Shown piece after piece: positions 27,569-35,839 of a DNA stretch of 64,000 nucleotides. Made by a program: the position numbers and the translations under genes. How positions within the stretch are numbered: the stretch's first letter is position 1; every line of letters starts with the position of its first letter. Source of the stretch: Noviherbaspirillum pedocola (GTDB lineage Bacteria > Pseudomonadota > Gammaproteobacteria > Burkholderiales > Burkholderiaceae_D); contig NZ_JAEPBG010000010.1 in the NCBI RefSeq assembly GCF_016632335.1, positions 1-64,000 of the forward strand, written 5' to 3'. A model generated the notes under the pieces. That model was not told where the DNA came from. It saw nothing but the letters and a program-made list of their open reading frames with translations, and searched no databases.

Positions 27569-28681
27569 TCAGGCCGTCGCCAGCATCACGCGGTTGCGGC
27601 CGGCTTCCTTGGCCGCGTACAGCGCGGCGTCGGCGCGGCTGATGGTCTGGGCGCAGCGCTCTCCGGCGCGGCGCTCGGCAATGCCGGCCGATACCGTCAC
27701 CCGGGCGCAGTCGCGCAGGCTGGGAATCTGCAGCGCCTCGATGCGTTGCCGGATGCGCTCGACGAACTGCTCACCGCCTTCGATGCCGGTATGCCGCAGC
27801 AGCAGCAGGAATTCCTCGCCGCCGTAGCGGCCGAAGCAATCCTGCTGCCGCACCTCCTGCTGTATCGTCGCGGCCACCACCTTGAGCACCTCGTCCCCGG
27901 CGGCATGACCGCAGTTGTCGTTGATCCACTTGAAGCGGTCCAGGTCGAGCAGGCAGATGCAGACCGCCTCGTTGCCGCTGGCATCGGTGCGATCGATTTC
28001 CTCGCCGAGACGGCGGCGGTTGTAGACGCCGGTAAGCGCATCGCGGATCGCCAGTTCGTTGATGGTGTGGTTCGCCACTTCGAGCCGGTGAAAGGCATCG
28101 CGCCGACCCATTTCAATCAACGCCAGGAACAGCGCGATGGCCACGCTCACGCCGATGAGACTGAAGATGTAGGCGAAATGCGGATAGGCGGTTGCCAATA
28201 CCGTGAAGTGCACGTTGTCGCCCATTGCCGTCTGCATGGCGACCAGGCTGGCGCTGCTGATTGCCAGCCAGGTCAGCGCAGAGCCGGTGCTGCCAAGCAT
28301 GATGGCCATGAGCGGACAGGCGATGTACCAGAGCGAGCCCGGCGACACCGCGCCGCCAAAGACAATCGATTCCCAGGTCTTGAAGCCGAACAGTGCGAGG
28401 ATGAAGATTTCTCGGGCGAGCGCCAGGGAACCGCTGCAGCGGTAGATCAGCGGCGCGCCCAGCATGAAGGGCGTCACCGCCAGCAACGGCAGCGCCAGGT
28501 TCCACATGCCCAGCACCGCGTATTCGGCCACGAAGGCCGGCACCAGCAGCGCGCCCATCATTGACACGATGACCAGATTGGCGACCGAGATCCGGTGCTC
28601 CGTCGAGGCGTCGCCGGACGGCATGAAATAGCCGAGGTAACGCTCGTACAGCGCTTTGCCGGGCCAGTTGGTGTTGGACAT
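27569..28681 (-). CDS. Membrane-bound diguanylate cyclase (GGDEF domain)
   Basis: A 370-residue protein. The N-terminal about 190 residues hold five or six membrane segments (a MASE-like sensor region). A C-terminal GGDEF domain (about 205-368) has the active-site motif GGEEF, the LLDLDRFKWINDNCGHAAGD metal/nucleotide segment and an intact RxxD product-inhibition site (RQQD) five residues before GGEEF. It should make cyclic di-GMP from two GTP with feedback control. No EAL domain is present. Single gene; the signal sensed is unknown. Confidence 0.92.
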   Translation of the reverse strand: MSNTNWPGKALYERYLGYFMPSGDASTEHRISVANLVIVSMMGALLVPAFVAEYAVLGMWNLALPLLAVTPFMLGAPLIYRCSGSLALAREIFILALFGFKTWESIVFGGAVSPGSLWYIACPLMAIMLGSTGSALTWLAISSASLVAMQTAMGDNVHFTVLATAYPHFAYIFSLIGVSVAIALFLALIEMGRRDAFHRLEVANHTINELAIRDALTGVYNRRRLGEEIDRTDASGNEAVCICLLDLDRFKWINDNCGHAAGDEVLKVVAATIQQEVRQQDCFGRYGGEEFLLLLRHTGIEGGEQFVERIRQRIEALQIPSLRDCARVTVSAGIAERRAGERCAQTISRADAALYAAKEAGRNRVMLATA

Positions 28682-28762
28682 GGAAGTGGTTGTCGGAAAT
28701 GGCGATTCGAAAATCGCGCCTCATCCCGTTAACGACTTGGCCAGTTAAAACTTTAGCGACAG

Positions 28763-29926
28763 TTACAACGGCAATTCGCCCTGGCGCGGCAACGGCGACG
28801 GTGCGCCGTCTGCTTCACCACGGCGCACCAGGCTGCCCACGCGCACGCCGAGCAGCCGCAGCCGCAGCTGCAGCGGCACCCGGCGCAGGCATTCGCCGGC
28901 GGCGCGTCGTATCGTCACGGCGTCATCAGTGGCGTCGGGCAAACTCAGGTCGCGGGTGACGGTGCGGAAATCCTCGTAGCGCAGCTTGATGCCGATGGTG
29001 CGGCCGACGTAACCCTTGCGCCGCAAATCCTCAGCGACGCGTTCGCACAGGCCGGTGAAGATCTGCGACAAGGTGTCCCGGTCATGGCGCGCATGCAGAT
29101 CACGCTCGAAGGTGGTTTCCCGGCTCAGGGATTTCGGCTCCGAACTGGTTTCGACGACGCGTTCATCCTGGCCCTGCGCCACGCGCGCCAGCCAGGCGGC
29201 ATAGCTGCGGCCGAAATGCTGCTGCAGCAGGCCGGCATCGGCGCGCGCCAGGTCGGCGATGGTGGCAATGTTCAGCGCGGTGAGCTTTTCCGCAGCCTTC
29301 GGACCAATGCCATTGATTTTCTTCGCCGGCAGCGGCCAGATGCGGCGCTCCACGTCGCCGGGCTGCAGCAGCAGCGTCAGGCCGTCGGGCTTGTCGAGAT
29401 CCGAGCCGATCTTGGCCAGCAGCTTGTTCGGCGCGATGCAGATCGAGCAGGTGAGGCCGGTGGCTTCGAACACCGCGGTCTTGAGCCGCTGCGCCAGGCT
29501 TGCGCTGTCTTCCGGATGCTCGGTCAGATCGAGATAGATTTCATCGATGCCGCGGTCTTCCATCTGCGGCGCGATCGCCAGCACCGCTTCCTTGAACAGC
29601 TGCGAATAATGGCGGTAAGCGTTGAAGTCAGCCGGCAGCAGCACCGCGTCCGGCGCGAGCTTGGCCGCCTTCATCAGCCCCATGCCGGAATGCACGCCCA
29701 GCGCCCGGGCTTCGTAGGTGGCGGTGGTGATCACGCCGCGGCCGGCATAGTCGCGCATGCGCGCGTACTGGCGCTGGCCGTCGGGCCCGGTTTGCGGCTG
29801 CAGGCTGGACGAGCGCCCACCGACGACCACCGGCCGGCCTTTCAGGTCGGGATAGCGCAGCAGCTCGACGGAGGCGAAGAAGGCGTCCATGTCGAGATGG
29901 GCGATGCGGCGGGTTGGGTGGGGCAT
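28763..29926 (-). CDS. dinB: DNA polymerase IV (Y-family translesion polymerase)
   Basis: A 387-residue Y-family polymerase. The N-terminal palm motif HLDMDAFFASVELLRYPDL holds the first catalytic Asp residues, and RGIDEIYLDLTE the Asp-Glu pair. Later segments include CSICIAPNKLLAKIGSDLDKP and the helix-hairpin-helix INGIGPKAAEKL. The little-finger domain extends to LGVRVGSL near the C-terminus. It lacks an obvious clamp-binding motif at its very end. It copies across damaged DNA in SOS conditions. Single gene; no clear LexA box was seen upstream. Confidence 0.94.
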   Translation of the reverse strand: MPHPTRRIAHLDMDAFFASVELLRYPDLKGRPVVVGGRSSSLQPQTGPDGQRQYARMRDYAGRGVITTATYEARALGVHSGMGLMKAAKLAPDAVLLPADFNAYRHYSQLFKEAVLAIAPQMEDRGIDEIYLDLTEHPEDSASLAQRLKTAVFEATGLTCSICIAPNKLLAKIGSDLDKPDGLTLLLQPGDVERRIWPLPAKKINGIGPKAAEKLTALNIATIADLARADAGLLQQHFGRSYAAWLARVAQGQDERVVETSSEPKSLSRETTFERDLHARHDRDTLSQIFTGLCERVAEDLRRKGYVGRTIGIKLRYEDFRTVTRDLSLPDATDDAVTIRRAAGECLRRVPLQLRLRLLGVRVGSLVRRGEADGAPSPLPRQGELPL

Positions 29927-30186
29927 GGATCGAAACGGCTGCGACGAAAGTGGCTTGCGGGTGTATTCGACGGCGGCATGCGTTGCTCCGTCTCATTTCG
30001 CCATCGGTTCAGGCGCACGGGATCATAGCACTGCGCTCCAGCCGTACGCGCCGCAGCGGCTCGTCGCGCTCCACCTGCATTTCACCCCCTCCCCGCCGCA
30101 TTTCATCGCATTGCGCTCGCCCGCCGCGCGCGCCTGCCGGACCATGGCGTCGTCATCACTCACCTCTCACCTCGAAAGGAAACGCC

Positions 30187-30720
30187 ATGTTCCAGCAAAT
30201 CCTGCTCCATACGCCGGTCTGGGTCTGGGCCCTGCTCGCCTTCCTGGTCTATCGCGGCCTGTTGTCCAGTGTTGATCGCGAAACGCCGCTGCGCCTGGTC
30301 ATCGCGATTCCGGTGGCGATGCTGGCGCTGTCGCTGCAAGGGATGCTGGGAGGATTCGGCGCGTCGCCGGCGGCGCTGCTGCTATGGCTGGCGTGCGCAT
30401 CGGCCAGCGGCGCGATGGCATGGCGGCTGATGCCGGCCGATGGCGTCCGCGCCCATCCGGAGAAGAGGCGCGTGTGGCAGCGCGGCAGCTGGATGCCGAT
30501 GGCGCTGATGCTGGGCATCTTCCTGACCAAGTACGCGGTCGGCGTTCTGCTTGCGCTGCGCCCCGGTCTCGCGCACGACGCCGACTTCGTGCTGGCGACC
30601 TGCGCGCTCTATGGCGTCTTCAACGGCCTCTTCCTCGGCCGCATGCTGCGGGTGCTGGCGGTGTGGCGCGAAGCTGTGGCTACGATCCCCGGTGCCGCTG
30701 CACCAGCACCCAGGGCTTGA
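30187..30720 (+). CDS. Four-helix inner-membrane protein, DUF6622-like
   Basis: A 177-residue protein with about four to five membrane segments, N-terminus MFQQILLHTPVWVWALLAFL, which resembles DUF6622 proteins of betaproteobacteria (my recollection of the family). An AAAGGAAA site lies upstream of the ATG at 30187. Its 3' end overlaps the convergent DUF2288 gene by 41 bases. Function unknown. Confidence 0.75.
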   Translation: MFQQILLHTPVWVWALLAFLVYRGLLSSVDRETPLRLVIAIPVAMLALSLQGMLGGFGASPAALLLWLACASASGAMAWRLMPADGVRAHPEKRRVWQRGSWMPMALMLGIFLTKYAVGVLLALRPGLAHDADFVLATCALYGVFNGLFLGRMLRVLAVWREAVATIPGAAAPAPRA

Positions 30721-31012
30721 CCACCACTGCCCACAGGTCGGCGTCTTCTTCCAGCCAGGCGGCGGCCTGCTCGTCGCTGACCTTGGCCAGGCGATTGCTC
30801 TGCATCCAATCTTTCACCGCTGCGGTGTCATCGCGGGCGATGCACACCGCGACCTCGATCAGATCGAGGTCCGAGGAAATGCCGATCACATTGCCGCCGG
30901 CGTAATGCTTCAGCATTTCCCGCCATGGCAGGCGCGAGGTTTCGAGATTGAGCCGCTTCCTCAGCTCCTGGTCCTGCGGTTCCTGATGCTTCTGTTCTTC
31001 AGTCATGGTCAT
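30680..31012 (-). CDS. DUF2288-family protein
   Basis: A 110-residue soluble protein. Its core LRKRLNLETSRLPWREMLKHYAGGNVIGIS and DLDLIEVAVCIARDDTAAVK with LAKVSDEQAAAWLEEDADLW matches the DUF2288 pattern (an N-terminal dozen residues are charged and variable). The start could be 31012 or the second ATG at 31006. It is the last gene of a tight four-gene operon (rep, DUF2256, slyX, DUF2288), one base after the slyX stop. Function unknown; genes of this family occur in many gamma- and betaproteobacteria. Confidence 0.85.
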   Translation of the reverse strand: MTMTEEQKHQEPQDQELRKRLNLETSRLPWREMLKHYAGGNVIGISSDLDLIEVAVCIARDDTAAVKDWMQSNRLAKVSDEQAAAWLEEDADLWAVVVKPWVLVQRHRGS

Positions 31013-31013
31013 C

Positions 31014-31229
31014 TCAGTAATGCGGCGGGATCTCATGCACCGGCTGTCCGCTGCCGGCATCGGTAATGCGCTGCTGCGCTTCGGCCAGCCGTTGGGCCAG
31101 CGCGGTGCACAGCGCCTCGAGCTCATCGATGCGGCGCTGCTGCTTCCATACCGTGGTGTTGAGCGTATCCAGCAGATCGTCCTGCCGCGCCAGGGCAATC
31201 TCGATATCGGCCAGGCGGTCTTCAATCAT
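31014..31229 (-). CDS. slyX: SlyX family protein
   Basis: A 71-residue coiled-coil protein ([20 protein letters not shown] then [20 protein letters not shown]) ending in PPHY, the invariant SlyX C-terminus. Function is unknown despite wide occurrence next to slyD or other genes in proteobacteria. It overlaps the DUF2256 gene by eight bases. Confidence 0.93.
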   Translation of the reverse strand: MIEDRLADIEIALARQDDLLDTLNTTVWKQQRRIDELEALCTALAQRLAEAQQRITDAGSGQPVHEIPPHY

Positions 31230-31389
31230 GTGTCTTCTCCCGCGATGCCTTCGCCTTGCGGCAGGCATCGGAACAATACAAAACGTTTTCCCAGTTCGCC
31301 GCCCACTTGCGACGCCAGGTGAAGGGCCGACCGCAGGCGGCGCAGACTTTCACCGGCAAGCCATGCGGATTGCGAAAGCCTGCGGCCAT
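31222..31389 (-). CDS. DUF2256-family small zinc-ribbon-like protein
   Basis: A 55-residue protein with the family signature [20 protein letters not shown] followed by [10 protein letters not shown]: two CxxC-type pairs (C16/C19 and C39/C43) that probably bind zinc. The ATG shares one base with the rep stop (TGATG) and the stop lies inside slyX, so it is embedded in the operon. Its role is unknown; in cyanobacteria and proteobacteria the family is often near photolyase-like or DNA repair genes. Easily missed because of its size. Confidence 0.9.
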   Translation of the reverse strand: MAAGFRNPHGLPVKVCAACGRPFTWRRKWAANWENVLYCSDACRKAKASREKTHD

Positions 31390-33437
31390 CACGCCACCTT
31401 CGGCTTGTTCAGCAGCGCCTTCAGGTTCGCCAGCCGCGCCTGCGGCGTGACCTTTTCCTCTTCGGTCGGCACCGCGTCGCCTTCATCGAGCCGCATTTCC
31501 TTGATGAAGCGCGACACATCGCAATTGATGCTCTCCCGCGCGCGCTTGCGCCGCTTGCACCAGCTGATGTGCAGCGTGCGCTGCGCGCGGGTAATGCCGA
31601 CATACATCAGCCGCCGCTCTTCCTCGATGCGCGCGCCCAGTGTATCCATGGGCGCATCCGGGTCGCCTTTGTGCGGCAGGATGCCCTCCTCGACTCCGAC
31701 CAGAAACACATGCGGAAATTCCAGTCCCTTGGACGCATGCAGCGTGGACATGCGCACCGCATCCGGCTCTTCATCCTTGCCCTCGAGCATGGTCATCAGC
31801 GCCACCATCTGCGTCAGGTCCAGCACGCTCTTTTCTTCCGCAGTGCCGTCGCGTCCGCCAGTGCCCTTTTCCTTGAGCCAGCCGAGAAAGTCGACCACGT
31901 TCTGCCACTTGCTCTGCGCGGCGCGGTCGTCGAAGGTCTCGTACAGATAGGCTTCGTAGTTGATCGCCTTGATCATGTCGTCCAGCAGCTCGGCCGCGCT
32001 CTCGCCGGGTCGATGCGCGCGCGCCTCCAGCCCATTGATGAAATTGCCGAACTCGCGCAAGGGCGCCAGCTGCCGCTCGGACAGCTTGCTCTCGATGCCG
32101 CCCTTGAACAGCGCCTCGAACAGCGAGCATTGCCATTGCCCGGCGAAATTGCCCAGCACTTCCAGCGTGGTCTTGCCGACGCCGCGCTTGGGCGTGGTCA
32201 CCGCGCGGATGAAGGCCGGATCGTCGTCCTCGTTCGCTACCAGGCGCAGGTAACTCATGATGTCCTTGATCTCGGCGCGGTCGAAGAAGCTCTGGCCGCC
32301 GGACATCACATACGGAATGCGCTCGCGCCGCAATGCCTGCTCGAAGATGCGCGCCTGATGATTGCCGCGGTACAGGATGGCGTAATCGGAAAACTTCGCG
32401 CGCCGCTCGAAACGGTGCGCCGACAGCATGATGGCAACCTGCTCGGCTTCATGCTCGTCGTCCTGCATCGCCATGACCTTGATCGGGTCGCCCAGGCCAT
32501 GCTCGGACCACAGCGACTTCTCGAACAATTTCGGGTTGTTGGAAATCACCGCGTTGGCCGCCTGCAGGATGCGCGTGGTGGAGCGGTAGTTCTGCTCGAG
32601 CTTGATCACCTTCAGGTCGGGGAAATCGATCTGCAGCGTCTTCAGGTTCTCGATGGTCGCGCCGCGCCACGCATAGATGGCCTGGTCGTCGTCGCCCACG
32701 GCGGTGAACATCGGCTTCTTGCCTATGCCGGTCACGAGCAGCTTCACCAGTTCGTACTGGCAGGTATTGGTGTCCTGGTATTCATCGACCAGCAGGTAGC
32801 GCAGCTTGCGCTGCCAGCGCTCGCGCACCTCATCCTTGTCGCGGAACAGTTGCACCGGCAGGCGGATCAGGTCGTCGAAGTCCACCGCCTGGTAGGACGC
32901 GAGCGTGGCCACATAGTCGCGGTAGATGCGGCCGGCCTGGGCTTCGTCTTCGGTAACAGCGCTTTTTATGGCGGTCTCGGGATCGACCATGCCGTTCTTC
33001 CACAGCGAGATCGTGTTCTGGATGCGGCGGATCTCGCCCTTGTCGGTGGTCATCGCCATGTCCTGCACCAGCGAAAAGCAGTCGTCGCTGTCCATGATGG
33101 AAAAGCGGTCCTTCAGACCGAGTTCCTTCGCTTCGCGGCGCAGGATCTGCACGCCCAGCGAATGGAAGGTGGACACGGTGAGCTGCTTCGCGCCGCGAGG
33201 ATCCTTCAGCAGCTTGGCGATGCGCTCCTGCATTTCCAGCGCAGCCTTGTTGGTGAAGGTCAGCGCGGCAATATGGCGCGGCTCGTAGCCGCATTCCTCG
33301 ATCAGATGCGCAATCTTTTGCGTGATGACGCGGGTCTTGCCGGAGCCGGCGCCGGCCAGCACCAGGCAGGGACCGTCCATGTAGCGGACGGCTTCGCGTT
33401 GCGGGGCATTGAGCCCGAACTGGGGAGTGGCTGACAT
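31389..33437 (-). CDS. rep: ATP-dependent DNA helicase Rep
   Basis: A 682-residue UvrD/Rep-type SF1A helicase. It has Walker [10 protein letters not shown] near residue 30, motif Ia ([16 protein letters not shown]), Walker [12 protein letters not shown], motif [18 protein letters not shown], motif [10 protein letters not shown], motif [20 protein letters not shown] and motif [16 protein letters not shown]. Length and the [11 protein letters not shown] form fit Rep rather than UvrD or PcrA. The start is the ATG giving [17 protein letters not shown]. Rep removes protein blocks ahead of replication forks. First gene of a four-gene operon. Confidence 0.93.
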   Translation of the reverse strand: MSATPQFGLNAPQREAVRYMDGPCLVLAGAGSGKTRVITQKIAHLIEECGYEPRHIAALTFTNKAALEMQERIAKLLKDPRGAKQLTVSTFHSLGVQILRREAKELGLKDRFSIMDSDDCFSLVQDMAMTTDKGEIRRIQNTISLWKNGMVDPETAIKSAVTEDEAQAGRIYRDYVATLASYQAVDFDDLIRLPVQLFRDKDEVRERWQRKLRYLLVDEYQDTNTCQYELVKLLVTGIGKKPMFTAVGDDDQAIYAWRGATIENLKTLQIDFPDLKVIKLEQNYRSTTRILQAANAVISNNPKLFEKSLWSEHGLGDPIKVMAMQDDEHEAEQVAIMLSAHRFERRAKFSDYAILYRGNHQARIFEQALRRERIPYVMSGGQSFFDRAEIKDIMSYLRLVANEDDDPAFIRAVTTPKRGVGKTTLEVLGNFAGQWQCSLFEALFKGGIESKLSERQLAPLREFGNFINGLEARAHRPGESAAELLDDMIKAINYEAYLYETFDDRAAQSKWQNVVDFLGWLKEKGTGGRDGTAEEKSVLDLTQMVALMTMLEGKDEEPDAVRMSTLHASKGLEFPHVFLVGVEEGILPHKGDPDAPMDTLGARIEEERRLMYVGITRAQRTLHISWCKRRKRARESINCDVSRFIKEMRLDEGDAVPTEEEKVTPQARLANLKALLNKPKVA

Positions 33438-33626
33438 GCTGCGGGGGAATGGAATGCTTGCGGGGAAAGCGGCACATTGTAGCGGAGTCGGCGCTTGCGG
33501 CCCGCCTGATCTCATCCGGGAAAGCTGTTCCGAATCAAGCTTGTAAGCCGAGGCCAACGTGATACAGTTGCCCCTTTTCCCTACTTTCGCGTTCGCGCCT
33601 GCCTTGCGGCGCGCCGCCGCCTTTCA

Positions 33627-34094
33627 ATGAAATTTGCCCACCTGGTCGAGATCAACGACCTGATGAATCCGCTGATCGAGCCGTTGACGCGCGCGCAATT
33701 GTGGCGCGGCCTGGTGCTGCGCGCCGAGCAGCCGAAGATGTTCATTCCGCACCTCGATTCCTGCGACATCCTCGAACGCACACAAGCCACGCTGGAACGC
33801 GAACTGCGTTATGGCGACACCGTAATCCGCGACCGCGTCAGCTACCTGCCGCAGCTGCAGGTGCACTACCACGTGCCGAAGCAGAACGACATACCGATGT
33901 CGGACCTGACCATGCGCATCGAAGAACCCGAGCCCGGCGCGCTGTTCGTGCGCTTCGAATACGACGACCACAAGAGCGACGAAACCGAGACCGAAGCGTT
34001 CTACAACGAGTTCCGCCGCTCGGCCTACCAGGAAGCGGACATCGACACGATACGCATGGTGCGCGAACTGGCGGGCAACGGCGCACTGGGCTGA
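33627..34094 (+). CDS. SRPBCC/DUF1857-like protein
   Basis: A 155-residue protein: MKFAHLVEINDLMNPLIEPL, then LTRAQLWRGLVLRAEQPKMF and MRIEEPEPGALFVRFEYDD fit the SRPBCC (START-like, DUF1857/AtaL) fold, a ligand-binding cavity family. A specific ligand cannot be told. Divergent from rep. Single gene, good codon use, likely real. Confidence 0.78.
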   Translation: MKFAHLVEINDLMNPLIEPLTRAQLWRGLVLRAEQPKMFIPHLDSCDILERTQATLERELRYGDTVIRDRVSYLPQLQVHYHVPKQNDIPMSDLTMRIEEPEPGALFVRFEYDDHKSDETETEAFYNEFRRSAYQEADIDTIRMVRELAGNGALG

Positions 34095-34238
34095 CGCCAT
34101 ATAAACCCCGTTCATTGGATCCGCCGCGCGGCCTGCGTCGACTATTTGCCATTCGCGACCTCGATGACAGACCGGCCTGCCCATGGTCGCCGCGTCTCAT
34201 GCGATGCAGCCGCACCCTTGCCGGCAACGCATTTCCAA

Positions 34239-35363
34239 CTATCCGTTCCACAACCCCGCCGCCGCCAGGCGTTGCGCCAGCGCGCGGCGCTTGCCATGGC
34301 GCTGCATGAAACGGCCGAGGGCTGCATCGAAAGCGGCGCGATTCGATACCAGCGCATAGGCCGCCGCAAGCTCGGCGATCGCCGCGCTCGCCGTGTCGTA
34401 GCCGGCTGCGGTGCCCTTTTGCACGCAAGCCTCGATGGCGTGCCATTGCGCATCGAAGTCCGCAGCCAGTTGGCGCAGACGCTTATCGTCTTCGGCCTTG
34501 CGCCGGGATCGCTCGCTTGTCTTGAGAGGCCGCCGCTCCTGCTCGACCAGCGCGCGCAAGTCGGCCACGGTGCGCGGCGCAGCGTCATCGTCGCAAGCGC
34601 CGTTGTCCACGCACCATGCGTGATAAAGCGCCCGCGCCCGGCGCTCGGCCAGTTGCGGCTCGCCTTGCACCAGCAGCGCGATCAGCGGGTCTCTTTCCTT
34701 CCTGGACAATCCGGCCACCCAGCTCTCGATCGCGTCGAAGTCACAGGCGTAGTCGTCCTGCCTTGGGACTGCTGCGGCCGCGATCCATTCCGGATCGATT
34801 TCCAGGAACCCGATCAACGCCTGCTGCGCGGTGGTCAAGCTCGCCAGACCCGGCGGAAGCTCCGGTTCAAGCGCGTGGTCATCGACCATGCCAGCAGAAA
34901 CGCCTGCCAGCCAGCCCAGATACAGGGCGCGCCGGTCACCCCGCAGCAATTCGTTACGCAGCGCCGCCAGCCGGCCCATCCAGCCTCCGCCGGTTTCGAT
35001 GTTGAAGCGCTCATGATTCTCGCTTTCGCTCAGCAGCCAGCTGACGATCAGGCTATCGCCTGCAACGTTGAACTGCAGCGCATCGCCGGCGGCATACCGC
35101 TGCAACGCGCTTTCAGCGATCAGATCGCGCGGTAGCCGCAACTTCAATTCGCAGGTGCACCAGTTCGCCGTATAAACCAGGGCATCGAAATAACGTTGCA
35201 TCCACACCATCGGATCGGCTTTCAGACCGCCCCATTCATAGGAATTGATGAAGCTAGTGGACGTGATTTTCGCGCGCGTGGAGCGCTCGCGCAGTTCACG
35301 CATCTGTTCACGGCTCAAGGAGTGGTCGATGGTGATGAACTCGTAGTACTGGTATTCGCTCAT
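34239..35363 (-). CDS. Conserved-looking hypothetical protein, function unknown
   Basis: A 374-residue soluble protein starting MSEYQYYEFITIDHSLSREQ with a compact, aromatic N-terminal domain (about 1-115: YFDALVYTANWCTCELKLRL). A middle domain (SLIVSWLLSESENHE, then GGGWMGRLAALRNELLRGDRRALYLGWL) leads to a highly charged coiled-coil C-terminus (about 260-374, EQERRPLKTSERSRRKAEDD). I recall similar N-termini in widespread hypothetical proteins but no named family, domain or enzyme motif. It stands alone. Confidence 0.75.
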   Translation of the reverse strand: MSEYQYYEFITIDHSLSREQMRELRERSTRAKITSTSFINSYEWGGLKADPMVWMQRYFDALVYTANWCTCELKLRLPRDLIAESALQRYAAGDALQFNVAGDSLIVSWLLSESENHERFNIETGGGWMGRLAALRNELLRGDRRALYLGWLAGVSAGMVDDHALEPELPPGLASLTTAQQALIGFLEIDPEWIAAAAVPRQDDYACDFDAIESWVAGLSRKERDPLIALLVQGEPQLAERRARALYHAWCVDNGACDDDAAPRTVADLRALVEQERRPLKTSERSRRKAEDDKRLRQLAADFDAQWHAIEACVQKGTAAGYDTASAAIAELAAAYALVSNRAAFDAALGRFMQRHGKRRALAQRLAAAGLWNG

Positions 35364-35839
35364 GATGGATTTCCCATGTTGCGTCGCCTGTAGGTTCAGG
35401 CGTGTTCTTCAGCATTGGAAAGACAGGAATGGAGGCAGGCGCAGCGGTGCTGCCATCATGTTCTCGCGCCGGATTGCCGCGAAAGGCGCTGCGCTTGCAA
35501 CAGGCGTTGTGAACTGCTGCGCGATGATACCGGATGCCCGATTCGCGGTAGCGGAATCGGTCGCCACGCCGGCTTCGCATAGCGCCGGCGCCACATGCCA
35601 TGACCATGGCGCATGCGCACCCTTGCGGTATCGGAATCGACAATGCGGCGCCATGCCTTGTGCATGCCAGGTGCCCCGGCCCGGCGCATGACCGCCGGGC
35701 TTCATGGAACTTGACCACGCGCCATGAACACTAACGCGGCCTTCAGACAAAACCGATACCTGGCGTTCGAAGCAACCAGGCTTTCGCCAGGATCGGAGAC
35801 ATCGATCGCCAACCATTGTTCTCTTCCTGCCCAACGACC
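35364..35839. other. Intergenic region upstream of the first ankyrin gene
   Basis: No supported gene. A hairpin-capable GCCCGGCG-N6-CGCCGGGC inverted repeat lies at 35679-35700, without a T-tract. No clear sigma70 -35/-10 pair stands out. The last about 100 bases probably hold the ankyrin gene 1 promoter; the leader shared by ankyrin genes 2 and 3 is absent here. Confidence 0.4.

Noticed and set aside
35766-35786. TTCG-N13-TTCG upstream of ankyrin gene 1, resembling a PIP/hrpII box (type III effector promoter)
   Set aside because: The known boxes need a spacing of 15 or 16 bases; here it is 13, and the second and third ankyrin genes show no such element.
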